Positions 22,688 to 34,599 of a DNA stretch of 64,000 nt are shown piece after piece. The position numbers and the translations under genes are program-made. The DNA is from Lasioglossum baleicum. Taxonomy: Eukaryota > Arthropoda > Insecta > Hymenoptera > Halictidae. The notes below the pieces were generated by a model. The model ran no database searches. It was given only the letters and a program-made list of their open reading frames with translations, and had not been told where the DNA came from. The number at the start of each line of letters is the position of its first letter. Position 1 is the stretch's first letter. Location: contig NC_134934.1 in the NCBI RefSeq assembly GCF_051020765.1, positions 7,826,001 through 7,890,000 of the forward strand, given 5' to 3'.

Positions 22688-24373
22688 TTCTCCCACTCTC
22701 TTACTCCCTCGTTCACTTTGCCCTTAGGACGCGTTCCCTTTCTTTCTCGGGTCTTTGCAAAACGCATCGACGGTGTTCCACCGATCAATGTTCCTGCTCG
22801 GCGACGATCGAGCCGTTCGGAATCCCTGTAACGCGGCGAACGTTGCACCAACTTTTATGGTGAACGACCCAACCCGTTTTCCCGAGGAAAATTCGGTACA
22901 GCCCGGAGAATCGTTGCCTCGAGATCGAATTCGAAGGCACACGATCCCTCGCGCGTTCTACCGAGGTTCTGTCGAATGCGATTTCAGGAAGAAATCATCA
23001 CGGTGGTTCCCGGTAGACGGAGAGTGCGGTGCACAGTTACGCACAGTACTCACGCCTTTTGACGCATCGGTTCGCGACCTGCGAAAGTCGACGAATCCCC
23101 TGCAATCTCTGGCCTGGAACCTATGCTGTGCTGTGCTCTTGTCGCGTTTCGGTTCTTGCTCGAAACGATGTGCCGCTTAGTATAGAGGAGAGGCTAGACA
23201 CTCCTGGCGCCCGGTATCTTTACGTGATCCTGTGATTCTTAAGGGAGATCGGCATCCCGACGACTCTGTGCAGACTCGGGAGCCTGGAGTAGCAGCGGCC
23301 TCGCGTCGAGGGACGAAACGCGCCGGTGTTGTTCAACATTTATTTGAAAATGTCCGAAGCCAAGGCGAAATCTCTCTCGACGTCGATAAGGCCGAACGCT
23401 GCCGACCTAGGCGGTCCTCTGCCACCTATACGACGCTTATCGATTATCAGGACATCGAGGAAAAGAAGTTGTTGGGATCGGTGCTGCCGTTGCACCCGAC
23501 TCTCGAGCAACCACTCGCGCTCTCCCCGTTCTCGTTGTTTGTCAACAACTATGCTCGGAAGGACTCGCGGCGATCGCACCCCTTCTCGATCCTATTCTCC
23601 GCGAGTCTTTCCTTCGTGTCGGCGCTTTCTTCGACACGACTCTCGCGACTCCGGTCGAGATCGTATGAAGATCGTCGAAGATCTTCTTCCTCTCACTACT
23701 CTTCTTTTTTTTCTCTCGAATGCACACACTCGCGCACACACGCGCGAGAGAACCAACCACTTGGACGTGCTTCACCTCTTTCCTTTTCGCACCCCCTCTT
23801 CCGGTCCTATTTTACTTTCCCAGGTGTAACAACCGGGACGGGAAACTGCTCGAACTCGGACGGGGGTGAGCCGGTCGATCGGGTTCACGAACGCGTCGCA
23901 CGAGTATCGCGAACTACCGGAAACGGGGTAAATCGGTAGTCGTGGTCAGTCTCTCGGTTGACTATCGACTACCACTGTTTCTCGTTGACCGGGAGACGGA
24001 ACTACGACGATATCTCTCGCGATGTCGAGGGCGAGAGCGAGATCTCGCGAGAGCACACGCCACGCTTTGCGCCGATAACGCCGGACAAAACTCGCTCGCG
24101 ACGAGGATTTCCGTCGAGCACCAGAACAGAATTACTTCGCGGAACCGGCGTGCACAATACCGAACCGACGAGGACAACCGGACACGCGTTTTCCCCGTGA
24201 GTACCGTCGCGTTTCAACCCTTTTTTCGAGGGTGGTCTCCGCCTTCGGGGTCTCTCTTTGGATGGCACACGCAGAGAGCAGTGTGTGGAACTCGGGTAGA
24301 CCTGACCTAGCCCAACGCGAGTCGGCTTGGCTCGTCCTCCCCCTGCGTCGGTATTGGTCGCTGGCTATCCCTC

Positions 24374-24430
24374 TTTCTCTCTCTCTCTCTCGCTCCCTCT
24401 CCGCTGCATCGTTCTCCGTTTCTCTCGCGC

Positions 24431-24465
<35 letters not shown>
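24374..24465. repeat. (TC)n microsatellite pair
   Basis: Two TC tracts (24374-24391 and 24437-24464) in a pyrimidine-rich region that runs to about 25100. Confidence 0.9.
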
Positions 24466-26616
24466 AACGCGGACGCGGTGGTGTGCCAGCAAAGCTGCCA
24501 GACCAGAGCAGAGGTGGTGCATTTCTCTGCGCTGCGCTTTCGATCGACCCGTTGCCAGAGGTTCTCCCTCCCCCTGCCCCTCTCATTCACCCACCCTCCC
24601 TTACCCACCCTGCTGTGCTACCGCTCTCGGTCTTTTCCTTCTCTTCCGCTCCAACCACCCTCTCTCTCTCTCTCTATCACTCTCTGCTGCCCCGGTCTCT
24701 TTCTCCTTCTTTCTCCGTCGTTCCCTTTCTCCGTTCGATCATTCCGCCCTCGTTCCCCTTCCCGTTCTATCTTTGTTCCTCTTTGTCCTCCCACCCTCCT
24801 TTGCCCGCCGTGCCTCTCTCGTGCATTTCCCTCTTCCGTCCTGCTCAGTTCACCGCGCGCGTTTCTTCCCCTCTTCGTCGAACACGCTCTCGTTACTCCT
24901 CTTTCAACCCCTCCAACTCTACTCCAGCGCGTGCAACCGTATCTCTTCCTCTTTCTCTCTCTCGCTTTCTTTCTTCTCTTCTTTTCCCTCGGACTGCCGC
25001 TTCTTTTCCCTATCTGTCTATCGTTACCCTCCCTCCCTCTCTCGGTCTCTCGCTTTTTCCCTCGTCCTCGGATTTTCCATTCTGTCGGCTCTGTGTTTCT
25101 GTTCGTCGATGCCGACAGGGTGCATGCGCCGATCGCTGCTGCTAAGTTTAATTCTTCGGATAACTTCTCTCTCGCGACATAACACTTGCTCGCCCCGATG
25201 AGTCCCAAATGAAACACAAGACGCGCGGATCTACGTGCACCACAGATCCGGATCCATCGTCTACCGGCGCTCGACGTCGCGACGCGTCTCGTCCCGTCCC
25301 GTTGGTCCTGTTCCTGTAACGATTCGCCACGGCTCCTTTCGTCTGCGTACATCCCCGATCCGAGGAGAATTCGAATGGATCCGTAAGAGGATTCGGTTTT
25401 GTAACGCGTCGGGGTGGTTTATGTAACGCTCGGTAATCGATACGGCGAGCGAGAGTGGGCGAATGATCTAAGAACCGACGGAGCCTCGTGCGCGATCGAA
25501 GAGCAGGCCAGCGTTCTCGAGAGACAACCGAACGAGATGGCATTTTCTAGCAACCCTTCGCACTCGAAAGCTGCAACGGCCGCGCGAATGTTGCAAGTTT
25601 AATCGCCTCGCGTACAAAGGGTTGACGCGTTAACGTTTTCGAAAATTGAAATCGCACGCTTCGTGGAAGCTCGATCGCGTCAGCGAAGCGATCGTTTGCG
25701 GGATCGAAGTGCAATCCCTTCTGGTCTGGTAAATTTGCAAGCCAGACGACCGTCTACAAAAATCCTACGGTGTTTTTCTCCCGTCCTTGTTTGCCGTGTG
25801 CTCGAGCGAGCGGTTTTTCTATGGCACGTCCCTCCCGTACGGTCTCTCCTCGTCCGTCGTCCGTTGTCCTCCAGCAACCCCTTTACGGGGACGTGCATTT
25901 AACCCCAGCGCCACCCTTTGCCCACCCCCGACACGCTCTCTTCCCATTCACGGGTCGGTGCATACACCGATCACGTACGAGCCGCGTGAATGTAAATCGG
26001 CCGAAATCGATCCAGACTGGTCTGGAATCTAAAGCTCTAACGATTTTCTTTCCAAAACGTTTTTCCCCTTCGGCGCGTAAACCGCCGGCGACAATAGGCG
26101 CCGATTCTCGGGCCGAGTCGAGCCGATAATCCAATAAGAATAGTCGCTATAATAAAAACTCTCTCTCGTTACGTTCTTCCGCGAATCTCATCGCTTTTCA
26201 ACGAGTAGGGCTGCCCTGCCGTTCCCCCCTCACCGCTCGACAATTGTTTCTTTTGTTTGGGGAACACCCAGTCCACGGAATCGACCGTGCAATCGAACTC
26301 GGACCAGAGAGGCCCGAGATCGGTAACCTTCGCCAAACAAAACGGCGAAAATGCCGATCGATGCGCGAGACTCTTTTTTTCGTCCACCTAGACGCGGCTC
26401 CTCTCTCGCAATCAGTCGACCGACGCGGGTCGACGAACCTACTCGGATCCTAATCCCGAAGACCGGTCTCGATTCCATCTGCAAGGTTACGTGAACGAAA
26501 TCTGCCTCGCGCACGCGCGTTAACCACCGATTCCCGTCTCGAGATAATACCACCACTCCGCCGTTCGCTGCGAGACTGTTCTCTGTGTGAGTACCTTCAA
26601 CCCCTTGTCTTGTAAC

Positions 26617-26746
26617 TAGACTGCGGATTTTACGCGTTTATAATAAAAATATATGTGCGAGACCGTGAAACCGTGTGAGCGCTAGAAGAATATAGAACTA
26701 AGCCCAAGAAGAGAAATGTTTATTTTGCATGGAGATTTACAGTCTA
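26617..26746. mobile_element. TAGACTGCGGAT-family TIR element, copy 2
   Basis: The left end is TAGACTGCGGATTTTACGC and the right end TTGCATGGAGATTTACAGTCTA. It is 130 bp and shorter than its relatives through internal deletion. Confidence 0.65.
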
Positions 26747-28925
26747 CTTATAACATCCAGTCAGACCCGTAGAAATTTCAACTAGAATCTGCTAAATACT
26801 ATGTACCTGTTGACGTTTGGAAACTAGAAAATATCGATAGATGTCACTTTTTGAAATTTATCCGTATCCTAGATTATAGTGCGAGCGTTTAATCGGTGAG
26901 GGTGATTCGAGGCAACATTTATTTCCAGCGACGATTGTCCGAAGCGTGTAAAGATCTTTGAAACCTTTCAAAACGTGCAAGAATCGATGGAATTGAATGA
27001 ATTCGATAGTATACGAGATTAGTGCAATTTCTCGGAACTTGTCTATACACAATTCTTGCGATCCCCCTCCAGCTCTGTTCATTGGATCTTTTTCAACCTT
27101 GCACATCTTTATTTCTTTAATACAACACTTATTTAAAATAAAATAAGTGTATATGTAGCTTCTCTGTATCTTTTAATGAATGCAGGCAATCTTTATTTCG
27201 CATAAAAATCCACAGTCTAATTATAAGACTGAGTAGATACAATTTAAAATAAGAAGATTCAATAATTTTGAGAATTTATTATTCCCATCTCGTTGAAATT
27301 ATTAAAGGAAGAATGACAATTTTGGTTTGTGTTTCTTACGATTGGTGCAGACAATTTTGCATAAAAATCCGCAGTCTAATTTGATTTGACAAACGAATAA
27401 AATACGTCTCCGCGTTTATTCGCGCTTGTTGTGCCCGAGTAAGAGTTCCTTCTCGAAAGAAACGTGGATCAGCCCTCGCAGCAATGAAAGAAAAAAAAAT
27501 GATAGACCGACGGAAGTGGAACAAGATGTGCGTACCATGGAAATTTTCAACGGCGCGTTCGATGACCCGAGAAAAATATTTACTGCGAGCGACAGGTCGC
27601 GATACTATTCGAACCGGAGCAATATTCGTTGGGACTCGTTTGGGATGCGACGCGATGTGGCGACACGGCCGGGATCGGTGTGTATCGACTCTCAATAATT
27701 CACTGGGCGGTGTTCCTGAAATTAATAGAATATCACGGGGCCGGAGCGGTGATTTATTCGTAATTCCATGGAAATGCCTCCGCCGGTGGAATCAAATTTA
27801 TAGTGGTAATTGCGCTTTATCGGTGGCCAGCCTCTGTTCGCGTGTCCCGCCTCCTTCTCGCCGCGTTGTCGCACCGTCGGGAATAAAATAATTTCGTTTA
27901 ATCCCGCCGCGCCTGCAAAATTTAACGGCGGGTTGCTTTTAATCCAACCGGGGCGACTACTTTCCCCCGAAATCCAGAAATAATTCAATTTGCACGCGAT
28001 TTGGACTCGAGAAACGAAAATTTACAAAATATTTTCAATCGGCGGAAAGCCTTTTTGCGCATTGGCCACGGCTCTCCGAGAGCTCTCCGGGATTTCGCGA
28101 TACGACCACCGAAAGAGAGTGGACCCGCTATGTGGGCGAGGTCGACGACCCGACCGAAACCGTGTGACGAAATTTCGTCTCTATGCGGCGTGGCCCGGCC
28201 CGGCCCGACTCCCGGCTCGGCCGAAATTTCACTTTTCGAGGGACACACGCTCGCTCGGTCGTACACACCGATTCACAGCGATTCACCTCTCGCGGATTTC
28301 CACGCCGTCGAGGCCTCCTAGCGAAAGAAGTTACCGCGTGAATCGCCGACGACTACTAACCCAGATACGTTCCCCGGGTCGTCGATCTTTTCCCTCCTCG
28401 GAGGAACGACTGTACCAGATATATTAATTTCCTTCGGTTCGAGCGCTCCTCGCGGGAGATTCTCGCCGAGATTTTCGGCGTGTCCCTTCGTGTCACGTCA
28501 ACGACACACCGCGAATTTCATCGGGTCGATCTGCTCCTTGCATGTTCTCAAATCCGAGCGAACATCTCATTGTCTTAAAACGATATTATACGGAGTTGAT
28601 GGATAGGTTAGACATTTTTTAGAGATGTAGACCGGAGAAATCTTCAACACTTCGCCAGCACAAGTGTAATTTAAAACAGTGATAATATTAGAAGAATCTA
28701 AAGATATGTTACATTATTTTCGATTAAACGGAATATGAAAGAAAATTAACTTCTTAATCAAATAAAAATGGTTTCCTCCAATTGCAAGGAACACAGTAGC
28801 CATGCAGAAGATTGTTTAATTCTTTGATGATGTTAGTAAGTCGACAATAATGTGTCGGCATTATTAAATTCTTTTTATCCTTCTACTGTTTTAAATGCGT
28901 AAAGATCAACAGTCTATTAGTTAAC
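26747..28925. other. repeat-bearing intergenic or intronic sequence
   Basis: Right-end fragments of the TAGACTGCGGAT family end at 27219 (AAAATCCACAGTCTA), 27378 (AAAATCCGCAGTCTA) and 28917 (AAGATCAACAGTCTA). Unique CpG-rich sequence separates them. Open frames at 27.4-28.4 kb overlap on both strands and show no domain. Confidence 0.5.
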
Positions 28926-29437
28926 CTTGCTAGTCACTTTTGAGAGGCCAAGAGAAGATTGCTGACTTCCTGCCAAATGTTGTTTAAAGAGTTCATTCAT
29001 GCAATCATTTCCACCGTTACATCATAGCATTGTATGCCGGTAGGAGGTTCGAGAAAAGTGTCGGAGACTCGGAAGCTGTTGTTCCTCTTTCCCGGAGCAA
29101 ATAATTTAGAGTAAACCGTTACCGAAAGAAATCGAAAGGCGAGGGGTTGGAACAGGGGCAAAGACGAGTGAAAAATTCGACCCGATTCGTATCGAATGGT
29201 TAATCGATTTCGTGAATCCGGCAGGAACGAGTTTAGCCGAGGTTTCCCCCGATCGAAACAACGTCCGAGGGGGTTGGGTGGCGTGCGACGCTCTCCGTCG
29301 TTTTATCGATCTGCCTGCGTCGAGTGGCTTTTTCGTCCCGACGAAAGGGAAATTAAAGCTCGGCGATCCTTGGTGAACGTCGCGCCGGTGCTGCGGGCCA
29401 TCAACGCGCGGAATAAAAGCGGAATAACGCCGGAGCG

Positions 29438-29459
29438 CGGGCGCGCGCGCGCGCGCGGC
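29438..29459. repeat. (GC)n microsatellite
   Basis: An alternating GC tract of about 20 bp, a sequence type able to form Z-DNA. Confidence 0.85.
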
Positions 29460-30838
29460 AAGGGCCGTGAAGTTTCTAATCAGACGCGGCGCGTAACACC
29501 GTCCGCGAATAGAAAACCGAATGTGAACCGGAAATACCGTTTCCATGGAACCCATTCGAATCGAACCGCTCCATGGTGTACGCAAGGTGCTTTACCTCTC
29601 TCGCGGCCACACTCTCGTAACTGTTACTTTAGAGGATAACGGGCCAGGCGAACGTTCTCTCGCACGCCTGCATGCGATTGCGTGTACACACAGACGCACA
29701 CACGAACGGCCGTAGAACACGACACCAGTTCTCGGTAGTAACGGGCTGAAATTTGTCTAAAACGGTGGCCACCACGGATGGCCGAAACAGGCATCCAGGG
29801 ATGTTTGCGAATTTCATCGTCACGCCTAGGAATTTTCGACGGTTCAACGAACTCCGCTTCCAGCTCTCCCAAAGTCCTCGGAATCCCGCGGATTCTTGCC
29901 AATCCACGAATTTTCCAGCGTAAACTTTGTCTCCGAGTGGCGACGTTAAATAGGGAAAGGCCGAAAAACGGTCGAATATCGGTTAAGAAAGGTCTGGACG
30001 CGCCCGTAAGAAGGTCGACGGTTCGCCGAGCCAGCGGAGTCGACGACCTTAAGACTTTGAACCGGGACATGTTGCGTTTCCAGCGTTTTTGTAGAAAGCG
30101 CTGTCTGCGTTACTCGCGTTAACGTCGCGCGACTACGATCATTGTTTCCACGACGACGACGACAAAAAACCACCACTAATTTTCTTACGCGCGCGAGCGC
30201 GCGCTCTTGCTGCTGTCGAGCAAAAAGAGAGAAACGAACGCGGAGAAGCCAGTCCGTTCCGTTAGCCGATTTGAATTTTCATGAGCGAACCACCCTGGCC
30301 GAAAATAATTTGCGCAGCGCTCGCTGCTTCTGAGAACTTCGGAAACCAGTTCTTCTTCGACCGAGTATGGATCGACGACGGTCCTCGAATATTTCAATAC
30401 GCCGTCCGCCGAGAAAACTCTTTCGGTGAAGGATACCCCCTCGACTTAAAGTGACGTTGCGGTGACGTCGGGGCTTTCGAATACCGAGCTTGACTATTTT
30501 AGTACGTTCGCAGCATTTGTTTCGCTGACTATTTTTATAAAATCAAGATTTCGCCGAACATTATACTGTGTTCTATGATTAAAAAAAAAAGTATAAAACT
30601 AATTTGACTGTCTTTAAGTGAACTGCAATGCGAGTGTTAGCGAAGGTGCTAATCATGAAATGGTAGACAAGTTTCAGTGTGGAATGAAATTGCAAGGGGC
30701 TAGTTCACCCTGAAGTGTGGAGCACGCATTGGTATCGGCATCGAGATCGGTCAGTCGAGACGCGGACGACTGGACCCCCCTTGAAAATCAAAGTCCCGTT
30801 TGACGGCGTTTCACGAACCAGAGGCCTAGAGCCACGGC

Positions 30839-30867
30839 GCGGCGGCGGCGGCGGCGGCGGCGGCGGC
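30839..30867. repeat. (GGC)n trinucleotide repeat
   Basis: Nine uninterrupted GGC units in a CpG-rich region. Confidence 0.95.
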
Positions 30868-31603
30868 TAGAGCTGGTCTTTAAAGGCCGACGTACTCTCG
30901 GCTGGTAGCAAAATGTAAACCGGAAAAGCAACGAGCAAGTGAATTAGCGAAGTGAGTTCGCGATCGCCCCTCCATTCCCCTCTCAGCGGTTTTCTGTGCC
31001 GCAGCCGTCTCCTCCTCGCTTGCTCGCTTACTCGCTCGCTCGCTCGGCCGCTTCGTCCTTGTTTCTCTCCTCGTTCACCGGCCACCTTCCATTCTCTCTC
31101 GCCACGGATCTGAAAGAAGGTCTCTGCCGGTCATTGTCCCACTTGGAGGTCTACTTGGACTTAGACTTGGACCACACCATAGGCATGGTGCGCTGAGTAA
31201 CGAGGTTCCGATACCCCCATAGGGGACCCCCTTTTACGTCTATATATTCTATACGCAACACGTACGCGACCGTTCGCGAACCGAGACAGGGACGGACGGG
31301 GACAGTGTTCTCCAGCGGTGAACGAACTTTAAACGCACCGCGCTCATGCTCGAGCTCTTGCTTCTGCGAAAATCTTCCTAAACGGGCGCCCTTCTCTTCC
31401 CCCGATCATCTCCTCCCACTTTCTTCTCTAAGATTCAGAGCTCTATGTTTCCAGAACCCTTTGATAGTTGTTTGAAAACTAGGAAAAATATGCATAGTCG
31501 TTGTTCGCATCATTGAATACTTTCTGAATCCTTCGAGAACGTTCTAGAGCAACGAAAACTTGAAAACAACGTATGAAAGTTAAAGTTATTGTTGGTATTA
31601 ACA

Positions 31604-31730
31604 CTGTGGATCTTTATGCAAAATCTTGTGCATCGATTGCAACAATTGATTGATAATATTTCTATGATATCCTTAAATTGTTCTGATGTTTCCACCGTTT
31701 TAAGTTCACTTCTTATATAGATTTGAACCG
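31604..31730. mobile_element. TAGACTGCGGAT-family fragment, left end and interior
   Basis: CACTGTGGATCTTTATGCAA at 31602-31621 matches the family left end. ATCCTTAAATTGTTC and CCACCGTTTTAAG downstream match the family interior seen also at 58097. The right terminus is not recognisable. Confidence 0.5.
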
Positions 31731-32399
31731 ATGGCAACCGGTCCAAAATCTACGTTTCTCAGGATTAATTTTGTCCAATTTGTCAACGCCAACAGCAGAA
31801 TCATGTCAGTGGCAGTTCTTCAAAAAGAGTTTCTGAAAATGCTCAACCAGTGGAAGCTACGAAAAGCAAGTCATCGTCGACAAGTTCAACGTACAAAAGA
31901 GGGTCCCTCTTTTCAGAATTTTGCAACTGCTGCGAATTCGTAATACCGGAGACGTTATTCAAGTGGTGACCGCAACGCGATTCCGCGCTCTCTTTCTGCC
32001 TTTCGGGAGCCGTGACGTGCAATTAATTAAGTCGCCGATCTCGTTCAGCTTTTTCTGCGGCGTTTCGGATTGGTTGATCGAAATCTGGCAAAAAAATAGC
32101 GTGACTCGACGCGAGAGGACTTTTTTCGGCGAAGAGGGGGGAAAAAAATCGGTTGAGAAGCAAAGGAGACGTCGCTCGATCCACCGCCCCTGCGTATCGT
32201 CGAGCGTTCCGACGCGGAGCGGACAGGAGCGGTGCAGCGTCGAAACCAAACCGCGTCACTCGCCTAACTGTACATACGGCTTGTGTATACCGAGGTACCG
32301 TACAGGTAGGACGCGACCAAACGGTCGTAAAACCATGAATACGTGAAGAGGTTTACACGTGGGCCACTATATGCACGCGTGTTGTCGTCGCTCCGCGAC

Positions 32400-32450
32400 T
32401 GTTCGTCGTTGTCGTTGTGGGTCGTCGTCGTCGGCGTCACGTCGTCGTCT
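32400..32450. repeat. GTC/CGT trinucleotide-rich tract
   Basis: Interrupted GTCGTCGT runs. A simple repeat inside accidental frames. Confidence 0.6.
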
Positions 32451-33017
32451 ATGCGTGTACCACAGGTGCGTAAAAGCACCGTTGCCCCGGCCGTGCGGCC
32501 AAGGCGCGGCCAAAAGTAAAACCGAATTCGTTTTCGGTAGGAGTCCACCAGGCCGTGCCTTCCTTCACCTCTCCTTCCTTCACTTTTCCTCCCGTACATT
32601 GCGTTCACCTTTGCTTTTTTTTTCTCTCTCTCTCTCCCTCTCTCTTCCCGATTAATATTTTTCTGTCATCCTCCGTTCAATTCGTTTGCGATAACAGAGT
32701 CCAGTTGTTTCTCCGACGAGCCGAACTCGTGGCCATCTAAACAGTACCACGAAGTCCGAGAAATTTGTTTAATGGAAGAAAAACTCCGAATTCGAAATCG
32801 ATCACGGGCGTACGATGAAATGTTGCAAGTTCATTTAATCTCTCGTGAGAATGACGATAGAAAAAATTATCGGCTAAATTTTGCAACTCGTACATTCAAT
32901 AGCAAGTGAAGTATTTTCATAAAAATATTTTTCTTGTTAACGATCCGTGCCGAACGATAGATTAAAGGAATACTGTGTGCGTGTCGACTCTCTCGTACGT
33001 TATTTCCCCGTTTGCAG

Positions 33018-33391
33018 AGTCTTCAAGTTTGTCGCCTCGGGACCTCGACGCCGTGAATAGGCTAATCGTGTGCTACGAGGAAAATGCGTCTTCGGAGGGA
33101 AACGAGTTGGTAAGTGGTCGTCGCCACTGAGAATCAAATTTTCCGCGGGCAACGAGGACGAGGGCGATCGATAATTTGGCTAATAGCGTGCATTAACGTG
33201 GCGAGAGTGCGAGACCGCCCGAGCGCACGCCGTAAAAGGTAACGCCGGCATCCTCCAGCAGTTATGTAATCGTGAGGCGAGAGACGAATCGAGTTTGCCG
33301 TCAGGTCAGAGACATCGTCCTGGCCGTGTTCTCGAGGTTCAGGACCTCGAACCTCGGGTCCAAACAAGAGGATTCAACGGCCGAAGCGTAA
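33018..33391 (+). CDS. candidate two-exon 3' end of an unrecognised protein gene (weak)
   Basis: The candidate exons are 33018-33109 and 33305-33391. The first follows a good acceptor (TTTCCCCGTTTGCAG) and ends at a strong donor (TTG/GTAAGTGG). Only one of its three frames is open; it starts in phase 1, so an upstream exon is required. The intron is 195 bp with a TTGCCGTCAG acceptor. The second exon continues in phase for 28 residues to a TAA. The joined 58 residues look protein-like (LSPRDLDAVNRLIV, then VRDIVLAVFSRF), with hydrophobic spacing like amphipathic helices. I do not recognise the family and did not find the upstream exons. This could be chance in a CpG-rich genome where stop codons are rare. 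Confidence 0.22.
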
Positions 33392-33780
33392 AACGTTCCC
33401 GCGGATCGTGATTAGCCGATCGAACCGGGCGGCCCTGAATTCTCGGTATCTTTTCATCGATCTCGACAGGACAATGACAGTCGAGGGCGCCCGGGATTGT
33501 TCTTCATAGTCGGCGAAGTCACGAACCAACCGTGACCGAATCAAGGCTTTTCTCGTGGCCGATTCGATTCCTCGCCGATTCGCGGCATTCGAGACTCACT
33601 CAGACCGTTGCAAACTGCCAGTCAGGATATGCTGTTCGACGAAAACGGTAACCTACATCCAGACGGAGAAATCTACGGGTTCTACGGATTTTCGAGAAGC
33701 ACGAGCGCGAGATAAAGAGGATAAAATCGCTGAAGCTGTAACACCGAGAACGCTTTTTCACTTTGGAAAAATACACTTGT

Positions 33781-33984
33781 CTTTGAACCGCTGTAACATT
33801 GTGGGGAAAAAATCGTCTGTAGATACGAGAGGATACGTAAAAAAGATTCGCGGAATATGTTTTTCAAAGAGTCTTTGAAAAATGTAATTCCGGCACGTAA
33901 AAGTAGAGGCTTCACCCTTTAGAACGAGCCTGGGTAGATTATCGTGCGATTTTCTCCCGCAAAAAATGTTACAGCAGTTCAAAG
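33781..33984. mobile_element. TIR element with CTTTGAACYGCTGTAACATT ends
   Basis: The left end CTTTGAACCGCTGTAACATT and the inverse of the right end, CTTTGAACTGCTGTAACATT, match at 19 of 20 positions, followed by GAAAAAATCG/GAGAAAATCG. It is 204 bp with no protein. A partial relative lies at 55565-55662, sharing AAAGTAGAGGCTT and the order of segments that follow. Confidence 0.75.
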
Positions 33985-34214
33985 ATCCGTCGAACTTTGC
34001 TTTATCCCTTTCTGATGAACGTTTGGAGATTCTTTTATTTTCTGGAATAATATGGTTAGTCTAAAAAAAAGTTGGAACACGTACTGGAGAGTCCTTGTTT
34101 TTTAATATACAAATAAAAAATCAATATTGGAAGGAAAGTAATTCAAGAGTGAAATTTCGCTGCAGACAATGAGCGAGCCAGGTCGCAGACGGAGGGTTAA
34201 GAGTAGAGCGAAAT

Positions 34215-34258
34215 TGTTTGTGTAGCTTTTGTTTTGCATAAAGATCCTCGGTGTAGTG
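34215..34258. mobile_element. TAGACTGCGGAT-family right-end fragment
   Basis: TTTTGCATAAAGATCCTCGG matches the family right end with changes. No left end was found. Confidence 0.45.
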
Positions 34259-34599
34259 ACGACGGTGACAGGGGTGGTAAAAGGGGGTTGAAACGCAGGA
34301 GTCGCGGCTTAGGCTCAGAGAGTATAAGCACGAGTTTAAGTGGAAACGGAGGGTGTCCGGTCGGCCGCGTTGGAACGCTGGTTCTCGAGTGGTTCTGGTC
34401 GACGTCTGGCCGTACGTGGCCGTCCGCTTTGCCGCTTTCAATGGGGACACGTGATCGGCAGAGTACGGCAGTGGTGGAGGTCGACCGGCTGGTTCGCCGG
34501 TGTTCCCTCTCTCTTTCCGTTCCTTCTGTTCTCGGCCGAGGACCTCCTATACCTCCTATACGCTGTACGCGGAGCTCTCCGCACCGCGCCGCAGAGTCA

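Larger units (their letters stand above)
21399..26616 (-). other. Blimp-1 upstream intron or flank, TC-rich
   Basis: This must contain the intron leading to the first coding exon. Much of 22.3-25.2 kb is pyrimidine-rich on the plus strand, with several TC microsatellites, which produces long accidental frames of Ser/Leu/Pro/Phe on plus and Arg/Glu on minus. No domain, poly(A) signal plus exon chain, or RNA gene is recognisable. Confidence 0.45.
28926..31603. other. CpG-rich unique sequence, no gene supported
   Basis: It contains GC and GGC simple repeats and short frames on both strands. A region around 30840-31330 is CpG-island-like with a GGC tract and could hold a promoter, but no TATA box, exon or coding frame supports a direction. 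Confidence 0.35.

Noticed and set aside
24232..25352. 316-codon plus and 244-codon minus frames
   Set aside because: Both cross TC microsatellites and overlap antisense. Their content is Leu/Ser/Pro on one strand and Arg/Glu/Gly on the other, so they reflect base composition.
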